Below, piece after piece: positions 37,239 through 49,490 of a stretch of 64,000 nucleotides of DNA. The notes under the pieces were generated by a model. It had not been told where the DNA came from, ran no database searches, and worked only from the letters and a program-made list of their open reading frames with translations. The position numbers and the translations under genes were made by a program. Source of the DNA: Trematomus loennbergii (lineage: Eukaryota > Chordata > Actinopteri > Perciformes > Nototheniidae); assembly GCA_012861695.1 (NCBI GenBank), contig JAAOOA010000028.1, forward strand, positions 8,286,470 to 8,350,469, written 5' to 3'. Numbering within the stretch: the stretch's first letter is position 1; the number at the start of each line of letters is the position of its first letter.

Positions 37239-37815
37239 GAGTATACACCGTTCTCTGAACTTCTTCCTCCTGACATTCTTCAGCTCCCCCCGTGCCACCG
37301 GCCATGGTGGGGGCATAGCATCAGTGTTTAGAGCTAGCCTCCAATGCCGATTGCTTCACCCTGTAACTAGCTATGCTAGCTTTGAGTTGCAGCTTTTTGA
37401 ACTGAACCCGGCCTCGCCTATACTCTGCGCAGTCGTGTATCGTCCGCCAAAGTGCAATAAGGATTTCATAAATGACTTTTCTGACTTTCTGTCCGGGATC
37501 ATGGTGAAATATGATCGTGTTTTGATCTCCGGAGACTTCAATGTCCATGTGTGTTGCGAGTCCAAACCTCTGGTTAGGGACTTTTTAAATCTCCTTGATT
37601 CTTTTGGTCTCGTTCAGTCCGTGGCTGGCCCAACACACGAAAAAGGACACACTTTGGACTTAGTATTATCGTTTGGACTGTCTGTATCTGTGGATGAAAT
37701 ATGTGCAGCAACGCGTATCTCAGACCATTTACCGGTTCTGTTTACAACCTCCATCCCTTCCGCAGGAGTCGAATCACGTGCCCCGCGCGTCGTCTGCGTT
37801 CGATTAACCCCTTGA
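37239..37815 (+). pseudogene. L2 LINE endonuclease domain (partial, frameshifted)
   Basis: This encodes the LINE endonuclease, which nicks target DNA to prime reverse transcription. The motifs VVYRPPK, SGDFNVH and SDHLPV, typical of the exonuclease-endonuclease-phosphatase fold, are readable at about 37433-37735, together with the upstream GHGGGIASVFR segment. The N-terminal part of the domain is missing. A frame change near 37276 separates the first ~12 codons from the rest. A second, near 37785, shifts reading into the frame of the reverse transcriptase; the current frame stops at 37813-37815. The domain is not functional in this copy. Confidence 0.82.
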
Positions 37816-39223
37816 CTGCCTCACAGTTCTCTGATGTTTTTAATGCTTCTCCGATCTGTAAATTAGATGTGAACTGTGCTTTTAATGCTGATGAGCTTAT
37901 CTCCATGTTTGACTCGACATGCACACTAATACTGGATTCTGTTGCTCCTTTTACGCTTAGACGCACCAAAGTTCTATCAGAGCCGTGGCTCAATGACTGT
38001 ACTCGTGCTCTCAGACGCGCTTGCAGGCGTGCAGAGAGAAAATGGAAAAAGGATAAACTCCATGTCTCCCTAGAAATCCTTCGTGCTTGCCTTTCTGACT
38101 ACCAGACGGCAGTCAAAGCAGCCAAAACAGAGCACATTTCTCTGTTAATCTCCAAAAACAGCCATAAACCTCAGGTTCTTTTTAATGTCCTCAACTCTAT
38201 CATTAATCCCTGTGATGTTTCTTCTATTGTCCCATCGACTACTCTCTGTGATAAGTTTCTTACATTTTTTATTGAAAAAGTATCTGCTCTTAGGCTAGCC
38301 CACACTAGTGCTACCCCAGATCCTGCTCCTTTTCTGTGCCCTGCTGTCCTCGACCACTTTGAGCCTGTATCCCTCTCTTCTCTCTCGGATGTAGTCAAGC
38401 ACCTGCGGCCGACAAACTGCACCTCAGACAGCATTCCCTCTCGCCTTCTCAGAGATGTTTTTGATTCAGTTGGAGCAAGTATTTTATTACTTTTAAACAC
38501 ATCTCTTAGCTCAGGATGTGTCCCAGCTGCCTTCAAACATGCCGTGGTTAAGCCACTACTTAAAAAGAAAAATCTCGACCCCTCCATTCTCGCAAATTTT
38601 AGGCCCATCTCCCAGCTACCTTTTTTATCAAAAGCCCTGGAGCGAGTAGTCTACGCCCAGCTGCAGTCTTTTTTAACCATCCATGGAATCCATGAAAAGT
38701 TTCAGTCTGGCTTCAAACCCATGCACTGCACTGAAACAGCCCTTTTAAGAGTTTTTAATGATCTGCTCCTAGCCGCCGACTCAGGTAGCCCAGCTGTCTT
38801 GGTGCTGTTAGACCTGACAGCTGCCTTTGACACTGTGGACCATAGCATCCTGCTGTCACGGCTTGAACAGTCCGCTGGCATCACAGGCTCTGCCCTTGCA
38901 TGGTTCAGGTCCTACCTGACAGACCGTAGCTTCTCGGTACAGCTAGGTGCCTTCTCCTCTGCCAAAGCCCCTCTTACCTGTGGGGTTCCCCAAGGCTCGA
39001 TTCTGGGCCCCATCCTTTTTCTACTGTACATACTGCCCCTAGGTTCAATTCTCACAAAACATAATATTCCCTTCCACTGCTACGCCGACGATGTACAGAT
39101 CTATCTGCCTCTCAAAGCAAATGTCAAACACTCACTACAGCAGTTGATGGACTGCTTAACAGAGATAAAATCCTGGCTGAGCAAAAACTTTCTCAACCTC
39201 AACGAGAGCAAGACTGAGGCCTA
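37785..39223 (+). pseudogene. L2 LINE reverse transcriptase domain (interrupted)
   Basis: A long open frame carries the L2-clade linker (RSINPLTASQFSDVF-like) and then the reverse transcriptase. Readable motifs are ANFRPISQLPFLSKALERVV, FQSGFKPMHCTETALL, LLDLTAAFDTVDHSIL with the first catalytic Asp, GVPQGSILGPILF, and CYADDVQIYLPL with the YADD catalytic pair. The catalytic residues appear intact. The frame ends in LNESKTEA and a stop that comes from the Harbinger-like insertion at 39224. The downstream L2 sequence resumes at 40213 with KVIFFGP-type codons. The reading frame in this copy is split and joined to no known start. Confidence 0.88.
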
Positions 39224-40204
39224 GGCTCCACGGGAACGAAAACGGGTTGAATCCGCATATTTCTCATGCGTATAGCCCTTTAAGCTCGACGACGCCGTAA
39301 CGGAAACGTAGAAACAGACCCCGCAAACGACAACGGGTCCAAAGGTGGATAGATCTGGGAACGGAGCGCTCTGGGGGGTCCAACGGGGCCGTGTGGTCGC
39401 CTATACGGTCATCCGTTTCTGATAATGACGACGCAATAGCCCAGCCTCTCCCCGCCTCTGCTGCTCACCCCCGCAAAAGTACACTGCACACTGAATTCAG
39501 ATTATTCATCTTTATCTCGATATGGACATAAACGCGAGTGAAGTCTAATCTGACAGGACGGAGACACGCAGCTCCTGCCGCTGTGATGCAGCGGGAGCAA
39601 AACACACACTTCAAGTCAGATCATCACCCTTAGCTATTTTAATTACCTCTCAAACTAAACTAGTTATAATATGTTTATTTTTACTGTCGGGTCACTCATT
39701 ACAGGATCAGCTGCTGCATGAGACAGACACTGACGCTGTCAGAAGAGAGGGAGGAAAAAGAGACAGGCTCTGTGTATTTTATGATTATATATCATTATAT
39801 CGTCGTTATTCATTTGTTTTAAAGCTCAATAAATAACAAAGAAGACCTTTGACCGGCACTTTTATAATTTTGTCCGGAAGATTTAAACTTTAACACACGT
39901 TGACCGGCGAAAAACTCTGCCCGGATCCCTCGGCCCCCACCGCGGAGAATAAACAGAAGTGCAGCCATGACAACCATTCTTCTTCGCTGCTTTTGTGGAG
40001 GAAGTTGCTGCTTTTGTGGAGGAAGTTACAGCGCCACGTACAGGCTCGGCATATGTACTGCAGCTTTTCCAGCGGTTGGATGTAAACGGAGCCGTCTCGT
40101 GGAGCTTGACACAATCCGGTGTATATTGCGTGTGGGCGGAAGGTTTTTTGCGGTTGCGTTTGCGTTACTCCGATGCGTTTTGCCGTATGCGTTCCCGTGG
40201 AGCC
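39224..40204. mobile_element. Non-autonomous Harbinger-like DNA transposon inside the L2
   Basis: A 981-bp insertion bounded by a perfect 15-bp inverted repeat, GGCTCCACGGGAACG at the left and its complement at 40190-40204. It interrupts the L2 frame between the SKTE and VIFFGP codons. Internal blocks are homologous, in reverse orientation, to the element at 43814-44785. Shared features include GCGTATAGCCC, a CAAACGACAACGGGTCCAAAGG-type block and GAAGTTACAGCGCCAC. No transposase is encoded. A clean target duplication is not visible: CTA precedes the left end, but the right end carries GGGAC before CTA. The superfamily is inferred from the related copy's TTA duplication. Confidence 0.75.
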
Positions 40205-40212
40205 GGGACCTA

Positions 40213-40909
40213 AGGTCATCTTTTTTGGACCCCAACCTCCAGCCTCTCCGGTTGATATCCTCTCTGGGCTCTCTCAAAAAAAACATCCTCCCCTCGGTCA
40301 TGAACCTTGGAGTGACCTTCACTAGCACTTTTAAATTCGACAAGCAGGTCAGCACTGTAGTCAAATCCTGCTTTTTTAAAATAAGACTATTGGCCAAAAC
40401 CAAGTCGTATTTATCTTTTAATGACTTAGAAAGGGTTATTAACGCCTTTGTAACCTCGAGACTGGACTATTGCAACGCTCTGTATGTGGGTATGGACCAG
40501 GCCTCAATTAAACGCCTGCAGCTAGTCCAACACGCAGCTGCACGTTTGCTGACTGGCCACAAAAAGCGTGACCACATCACCCCTATTCTGGCCTCACTAC
40601 ACTGGCTTCCAGTTCGGTTCAGAATTGATTTTAAAATCCTTTTATTTGTTTTTAAAGCACTAAATGGGCTGGCTCCGGCCTATATAGCTGAACTCCTCCA
40701 GCGCTACACCCAGCCAGAGCTTTAAGGTCTGCTGACCAGCTGCTGCTGGTAGTGCCCAAGACCAGGCTTAAAACCCGAGGGCACCGAGCCTTCGCAGCAG
40801 CTGGCCCTATAGGCTCTGGAACACTATGCCCCTCCATGTGAGGTCGGCCCAGACCCTAGGGGTTTTTAAATCTACACTAAAAACACACTTCTTCTCTCTG
40901 GCTTTCTAG
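40213..40909 (+). pseudogene. L2 LINE C-terminal region (degraded)
   Basis: The remainder of the L2 protein continues after the DNA-transposon insertion. Motifs are VMNLGVTF, SRLDYCNALYVGM, LVQHAAARLLTG, HITPILASLHWLPVRFRIDFKILLFVFKALNGLAPAYI and, beyond further frame changes near 40724 and 40810, LRSADQLLLVVPKTRLKTRG and RLWNTMPLHVR...KTHFFSLAF with a stop near 40909. This order is characteristic of the L2 clade. The 3' untranslated part follows to about 41104. Confidence 0.85.
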
Positions 40910-41104
40910 TTAGAGCGGAGTACGACTCCTGACTTTTCCTTGTGTTTTTTTTTATTTTATTTTTTATATATATCTGTTGTAATTTATTGTCTTTTATTGT
41001 GATTGTAGTAATGTGTTTTTATTACATGTACAGCACTTTGGCTCGACCAAAAATCGCTTTTAAATGTGCTATATAAATAAAACCTGATTTGATTTGATTT
41101 GATT

Positions 41105-43021
<1,917 letters not shown>

Positions 43022-43022
<1 letters not shown>

Positions 43023-43813
43023 CAAGGTTAGGCAGCCTAAGGTGCTCCCTGCTGAGAGGAAAACAGATGCTTGTTTTTCACTGATTGTGTAACCAGAAGC
43101 TTTTTACATCAACCTACAATCTATCAAATGCTATCAGCCAATCGGACAAAAGAAGTCATAAGTAGCAGTTAAGTGTTTTTACCTTTCACTCCCATTTGAG
43201 TTTAGTGAGTTCAAGTGGTGAGTGTTACTGCTTCTCTCTCTCTCTCTCTCTCCAGTGGCATTTACACATGGGAGGTAATTTTTTACACACTTAACTTTCT
43301 GACATAAACAATTACCTTACATGTTCTACTCTTGTAGAACACTCTGGTGGGAAACTAGTATTGTTGTCAACATTGTTTAAACTTGAAGTGATTGTGTTAT
43401 AAGAGACTTGTTTTTTTGTCTCCTTTATCTTCACTCCCTTCTTCCCTTTTCAAAGACTTTTGGCAGCATCTCCAACCTTAAAGTCTGCTGACAGATGCCG
43501 TTCATCAACAGCAGCCGGGACGTGATTACCATCAACCACCCATCACCCCTCTGGGTACATAGCTGGAATAAACATTTAATGTGTGAAGGCTTTAATGTGT
43601 GTCAACTGTCTTTAACAACTACCTGCTACTACATGTAAATGGTGATAAGTGCCTTTAAATGGAGTCTTCGGTTGTTACCATCATATGCAAACAAATAAGA
43701 ACACTGAAACAATCATGTGTGGAAACATGCAAATGTATTCTATTAGCTTCAGAAAATCTAAATACCATGAGAGATACCCCAACCTACTTTCTGGGATAGC
43801 AATTCAAGTCTTA
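43022..43813. other. Non-coding spacer with a short (CT)n run
   Basis: No gene seen. A pure (CT)n run of about 22 bp lies at 43231-43252. Confidence 0.6.
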
Positions 43814-44785
43814 GGCCCCGCTCACACGGGACCGTTTGCGTTTATGCACAGTATGCGTATTCAAAAAAGTCTTCCGTTCACATGCATTAGTTTCATTTAA
43901 CGTGTCTGTTCAAACGAGGCTGCTGGAAACGCTGTAGTACATATGCCGGGACTGTAAGTGGCGCTGTAACTTCCGCCAAAATACACCAAAAGCCGCGAAA
44001 AAGAGCAGCCCGAGCAGCCCGCAGCAATGTTGCCATGGCTACCCTTCTGTTTAAGCCCCGCGGTGTATTTAGCAACATGTAGTTCATGTAATTCTCCATG
44101 TCCACTTGTTGCTGATGGTTGTGGTAGAGGAGCTGTAGATTTTGCACTAATATCTGTAGCATGGTCAGTAGCAGTAGCACTAGCAGTAGCTACTGAAGGG
44201 AGGAAGTGTGTGGCGATTGCTGGTATTCAGCGGGATATAGTCATTTCCTCAGCATATGGATAAATGCAACGGGGAAGTTAAATGAAAGAAACCGAATCTG
44301 TGGATATTGCATCGACCGACCAAGAAGCACGTCTCTGTGGAGAGGACGGCTCAGAAAGAGAGATATTCTCTACAAACACCGGGTGAGATCGCACCTTTGT
44401 CAATATAATGGATCAATGCATGAAATCTGACTCTGTTTATTTTGTTTAAGGAGTATATTGGGCGTTAACAATTCTGGTTTGCCTTTTATAATATTATTTC
44501 ATTCAAGAACCCCTTGTGCGTTTAATGAACACAGCTATTTTTGATAGTTGCTACAGCAGTGAGCAGGAGAGGTGGGGCTATCGCGATTTTTTCAGGAAAT
44601 ATTCGTATAGAGGTGATTACACGGACTCGGTTGACCCCCCAGAGCGTTTCGTTTGCAAATCTATCCACCTTGGGACCCGTTATCGTTTGTGGGGTCAGTT
44701 TCTATCGGCCTCGTGTAAATAATAGGGCTATACGCACGCGAAACTATGCAGATACAAGCAGTTTTCTCCTCGTGTAAACGGCGCC
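43814..44785. mobile_element. Non-autonomous Harbinger-like DNA transposon, TTA duplications
   Basis: A 972-bp element starting GGCCCCGCTCACACGGG and ending in the complement of GGCGCCGTTTACACGAGG, an imperfect terminal inverted repeat. TTA flanks it exactly at 43811-43813 and 44786-44788. A 3-bp TTA/TWA duplication with GG-starting ends is typical of PIF/Harbinger elements. It carries no transposase. Its interior is homologous, in the opposite orientation, to the element inside the L2 at 39224-40204, with clear divergence. Frames inside it (for example 43893-44180 on the minus strand) are not credible genes. Confidence 0.75.
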
Positions 44786-44789
44786 TTAA

Positions 44790-45066
44790 AGGTGGGGTAG
44801 GTAAGTTTGAGAAACCGGCTCGAGATACACTTTTTGTTATATTCCATGGAATGCTCTTAACATCCCGATAGCAATGAATAAGTGCTTTGACAAAAAATCC
44901 ATAAAAAAATGTCATCTGTGGAAGCCGTAGTACTGTAAAAAGCACGACCAATCATTTTAGCATGTGGAGGAGGGGCTCTATAAGGAAGTGGCAGATTTCT
45001 TCCGGCTGTGTATTTTCAAATTCTAGCGCACTCGAGCTGGTTTCTCCAAAATTACCTACCCCACCT
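44790..45066. mobile_element. Short MITE with TTAA flanks
   Basis: A 277-bp element with an inverted repeat that begins AGGTGGGGTAGGTAA at the left and ends in its near-complement TTACCTACCCCACCT at the right. A second, weaker complementary stretch (GAAACCGGCTCGAG / CTCGAGCTGGTTTC) extends it inward. TTAA flanks both ends (44786-44789 and 45067-45070). The TTAA target is characteristic of piggyBac-type transposition, but assignment is tentative because no transposase is present. The left TTAA overlaps the TTA duplication of the preceding Harbinger-like element. Confidence 0.75.
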
Positions 45067-45070
45067 TTAA

Positions 45071-45625
<555 letters not shown>

Positions 45626-47769
45626 ACAGTATGTGAGTGTCTGGTCTTCATTAGTGGAGGAGGGATAATAAAAGGTCACTCTCTGAAAATACTCCGGTCC
45701 ACAACATAAAACTCTGCATGGTTGTACAGCCGGGAGATAGAAAGTGAATCTGTTTCTATCCTGTTGAGGCTCTCACTACATTTACTGTTACAGCTATAAG
45801 ACAAAACCCAAAGCTGAACCGAGATTTGGATGACGATTGTTTTTTTACAGACACAGAGTTATCTTCGAATTAATTTGTAGATTATAATAAAAATGTCCAC
45901 ATGTATACCCTCAAGTTCACGTTATCATCTGTACTGGGCCACTGCTAACCACTAGGGTGCAGATATAATCTTATGTGTGTGTGTGAATAAATGAATTGGG
46001 GATTGAGCTACATCCTGTTATCTCAAAGTGCTTCACATTAACATTTGTAACGATGACTCTCAGAAATGTCCTAAATCTAAGTCACACAGACAGATCTGAC
46101 TGAAAATATCGCTCTTTCATTATCTGTTTTTGTCCTGCACAGCAAACCCTTGTTAATAGCATCACTCTCCTGAGCTGAGTCGCTGATCAAAGCATATTTC
46201 AAATGATCAGAATTAGCTTTATCAAGCCTGATTAAATGTTGATCCCTTTAAGTAATCGCAGTGTGCTCTCTCTATGCCAGCTGTCGTGTTGCTCTAATAA
46301 AATATGCCCTTGCTGGAATAAAGGCACGTTGGCCAGGTCACCCAAACAATGTCTGCACTGAAGAAATAATTTATAACTACAGAAAAAATGTTTTAGTAAA
46401 TTACGGTATTTTTATTCTGGAGTTTTCTATCATTTTGGTTTAGATATTTTATAATCTTAATAACTATTTTTGATGAATTTAAAGGATGCAGTTCAAAGTG
46501 TATCTTCTTTTTTACTGTAATAATGAAAAATAAAATTACTAAATGAGGTATCTTCCCTTCTTCCCTACATTTTACCAGTTTTACTCACTTAAGAGTTGAT
46601 GTCCGCACCATGCAGCTTAAGCATTAGGGAAATATAAATATTGGATTGAGACACTGCAGATATTCAAGTAACTCTGCTCTTCATCAGGCTATCCTCAGTT
46701 GATATTTGAGCAGGTGGTTTTCATACGGGACAGAAAGTAGGATTTGAAAGCCAAAAATATCACACCTGGCAAAGTGCTCGATGGCTCACGGTATTGATCT
46801 AACAACCCAATAAAACATCTGCAGATACAGTATATTTAGGTCATTTAGAGCAGTGGGACTGTAAAAACCTCAGTTAATGCACCTTTAAATCACATTTTAT
46901 TGAACAGATGAGTTTTGACATTGTTTTGGACTTTTGATTTATTTAATTAGTCACTGAATGATGACATGTTTGAAAAACTATTAACGGATCTTTACATATT
47001 TTAAAGGTATGGTAATCATCTGTGACAACCTATGCCATTAAATAAACTACATATGTAAAGTTAAGGTCTAGAAATCAGAGTGCACACATATATAAAAATG
47101 ACAGCTGTTTAAAAATGTCTTGAACCACATATTTCTAAAGGATTTATGGCATTTGAAAAGTGTAACATTTCGATTTTGAGTTTATCATAACACATGGTTT
47201 CGCTGGTGTGGAAACCAAAGAATATTTTGTTCTTGTGATATGTCGAAACATTTCAATGTGTCTTCAAATATTAGGCCAAAAAATCCCGATTCCAAGAGTG
47301 TAATAGTCTACCCAGAGCTATTCTCAGGTACACTATGATACTGAGCAAGCAGCTACTCATTGGCCATCATGGTCAGACAGTAGCAAAAAAGCACCCCATT
47401 AAAAGAAAGCTAAATATTGACAGAGGGTTTAGGCTTGGCTGACAAAGTCAAAATGTAACATGTGCAAGCTGCATTATTTAAAGTAAAGCTTAAGAAGCTA
47501 TTTCTAATTCTATTATTTTGCAATCAGGTGGAAGAAGAAGTCACAGTCATTTTACTGTCTTCTCCTTTCTTCTGTCTCTTTAATATCACAGATGACTTGA
47601 AAACGGTTGACCCCCATCTCGGGTTGATTATTTAGCTATGCCTTCACTCAACACTCCACCTCTCTCCCCTCACTGACCACCTCCTTTCCCCATAAGACCA
47701 CTATTCTCTGGTCAGATTTACTACAAAATGTGTGTGTTCCACCATATTTGTGAAATTCCCCATGTGTCA

Positions 47770-48020
47770 ACCTCCGGCTCCCCTACGCAGGGCTTTGAAC
47801 CTGCCCGCTAAATCGAGAGCACATAAATCCAGCACACCCGATGCGGAGGAGTAGACCATCTTTACATAGGAGCCTAATTGCTGAACTTTGCCACAGCCGA
47901 GTTTGCTGAGCTGAATGATTTGTCAAAATTCCTGTTTCTTGGTAATAAATTACCCAGCCAGCTTGGGCAGCCAGTTAGCATTTTAAATAATAATGGGTCC
48001 CATTTGGATTCTGTTAGTTG
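47770..48020. promoter_or_regulatory. Candidate conserved non-coding element
   Basis: A high-complexity block with GGAGCCTAATTGCTG, GGTAATAAATTACCC (a palindromic homeodomain-like core) and GCATTTTAAATAATAATGGG, flanked by AT-rich DNA. It has no open frame of note. Enhancer-like by composition; unproven. Confidence 0.22.
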
Positions 48021-49149
48021 GTAACAACATCTGACTTAAAAAAATAAAAAGGTTTAACTAGGGCAAGGTTGCTCAACAACTGAGGAGTGTTTTGACATTT
48101 CGACCCTCCCCATTAATATCACAATGATCTGGCAGCTCAAAACTGTCACACAACACAAAACACAAAATCTAAATCTATCATTGTCACCCTGTGAAAATGT
48201 ATAACATGCCTTACAAACTTGGCAAAAAAGTGTACATTTTTGTAAAACTTAATTTACACATGGGAGATGTTGTTGATGAGGTTCATGGCCACCTAGTTTG
48301 TGTGATTATGAATTAATGTGTTCGGGAGAATTGTGGGAAAAGTGAGTGTGCCGTCCCATCACCAGCAGAGTGAGTGTTTGTTTTGACTTGGAGTTCTTTT
48401 TGCACTTGGACTGACCCTTTACTAAACCGACTTAGCTCAGTAACAGCGCATTGGCTCACTCTCACAGTTCTTTTTGCTCATTTCCATTTTGTCAATCCTT
48501 ACTTAGTCAGCTTCTTAAGCCTGTGAATAATTGTTCATATTCCCCTGCTTCTTTGCATTGGCAGAGCACATGCTGAAATTCTGCAGTGAACAGATGTTTA
48601 ATAGCTGCTGATTCTACAACACTATTTTAGAGGACAATATTGTATTTTTACACCACTACATTGAACTGACAGATTTAAATGCAAATCATTTCACGATTTA
48701 GAAAATGTAACCGATTATCAGATTATCACACCATTGGTTTTTACAGAATAAGCCACTATTTGATCCACCGGTAAATCAGTTGCATGATACATTATTTGAG
48801 CAGTCTACTTTTGTGCATCTATAATAAAATAAATATATGAATAATGTACTACTGGTATTGAATTAATTTACTTTGATGTGAACTTTGACTTGTCTTTAAG
48901 TAAAATGGCTCAACACTTTCTTTATCACTGCACTAGAATAACTTCTTAATATTGTCAGCCTTATTGATTTGAACATGCTGACTTTTCTTTGACTGTGAGA
49001 ATGGTGTCACAATTGAGCTATAAGTAGATCTCCCGTTCGATGTGTTTGTCTTTTAAACTAATATATTCTTGAGTGTATCTGCACTCTGCCGGGCTCATCC
49101 AGGGGTTCTCAGGTTTTCCAGCCACATCAAACTGGGAGCCAAAATTCTT

Positions 49150-49490
49150 CAACCCGGGTTCCTCATGAGTGAGGCACTTTGTGCTCTGCGCTCAAAATAG
49201 CATGCAGCTCTCAATTATTGGGTAAGGAGCAAACACAGGTGTGGAATCCCAACCACCACCACTGGTGCCCCGCCACAGAATAAAGCCACTCTTGTCCCAA
49301 AGAGCCTGACTAGGAAGGCCAGATCCATGCCAGGCTTTGAACTGCGAAGACCACTTGGCCTGTTTGGTGCCGGAGCTAAAAGGGACCTTTTAAAGGTGTG
49401 GAAATGAAACGCCCCACATCAATCATGCATTTCCACTTCTGAATTATTCAGCAGTCAATGCTGCCTGCTGACTCCTTTTCACTCCATATG
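49150..49490. promoter_or_regulatory. Candidate regulatory island with paired T-box-like sites
   Basis: A balanced-GC block in which the 10-mer AGGTGTGGAA occurs twice in the same orientation (49237-49246 and 49394-49403). This resembles the T-box half-site AGGTGTGA. CATCAATCATGCAT (49417-49430) resembles PBX/MEIS-type sites. The repetition is seen directly; factor binding is inference. Confidence 0.25.

Larger units (their letters stand above)
37209..41104 (+). mobile_element. L2/Maui-clade LINE, 5'-truncated and disrupted
   Basis: A non-LTR retrotransposon copy of about 2.9 kb, excluding an internal 981-bp insertion. In order it shows part of an apurinic-type endonuclease, a reverse transcriptase with a YADD centre, the L2-type C-terminal region and a 3' tail. 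The tail has ATATAAATAAA followed by TGATT-rich repeats (about 41085-41104), the microsatellite-like end typical of fish L2 copies. It is truncated at the 5' end, has several frameshifts, and is split at 39224-40204 by a Harbinger-like element. It is therefore inactive. Clade assignment rests on recognised protein motifs. Confidence 0.88.

Noticed and set aside
38171..38608. A 145-codon minus-strand frame
   Set aside because: It is antisense to the L2 reverse-transcriptase frame and has no independent support.
39967..40725. A 252-codon plus-strand frame as a single gene
   Set aside because: Its first ~80 codons lie in the Harbinger-like insertion and only the rest, from about 40213, is L2 LINE C-terminal sequence. 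It is a chance fusion of two transposons.
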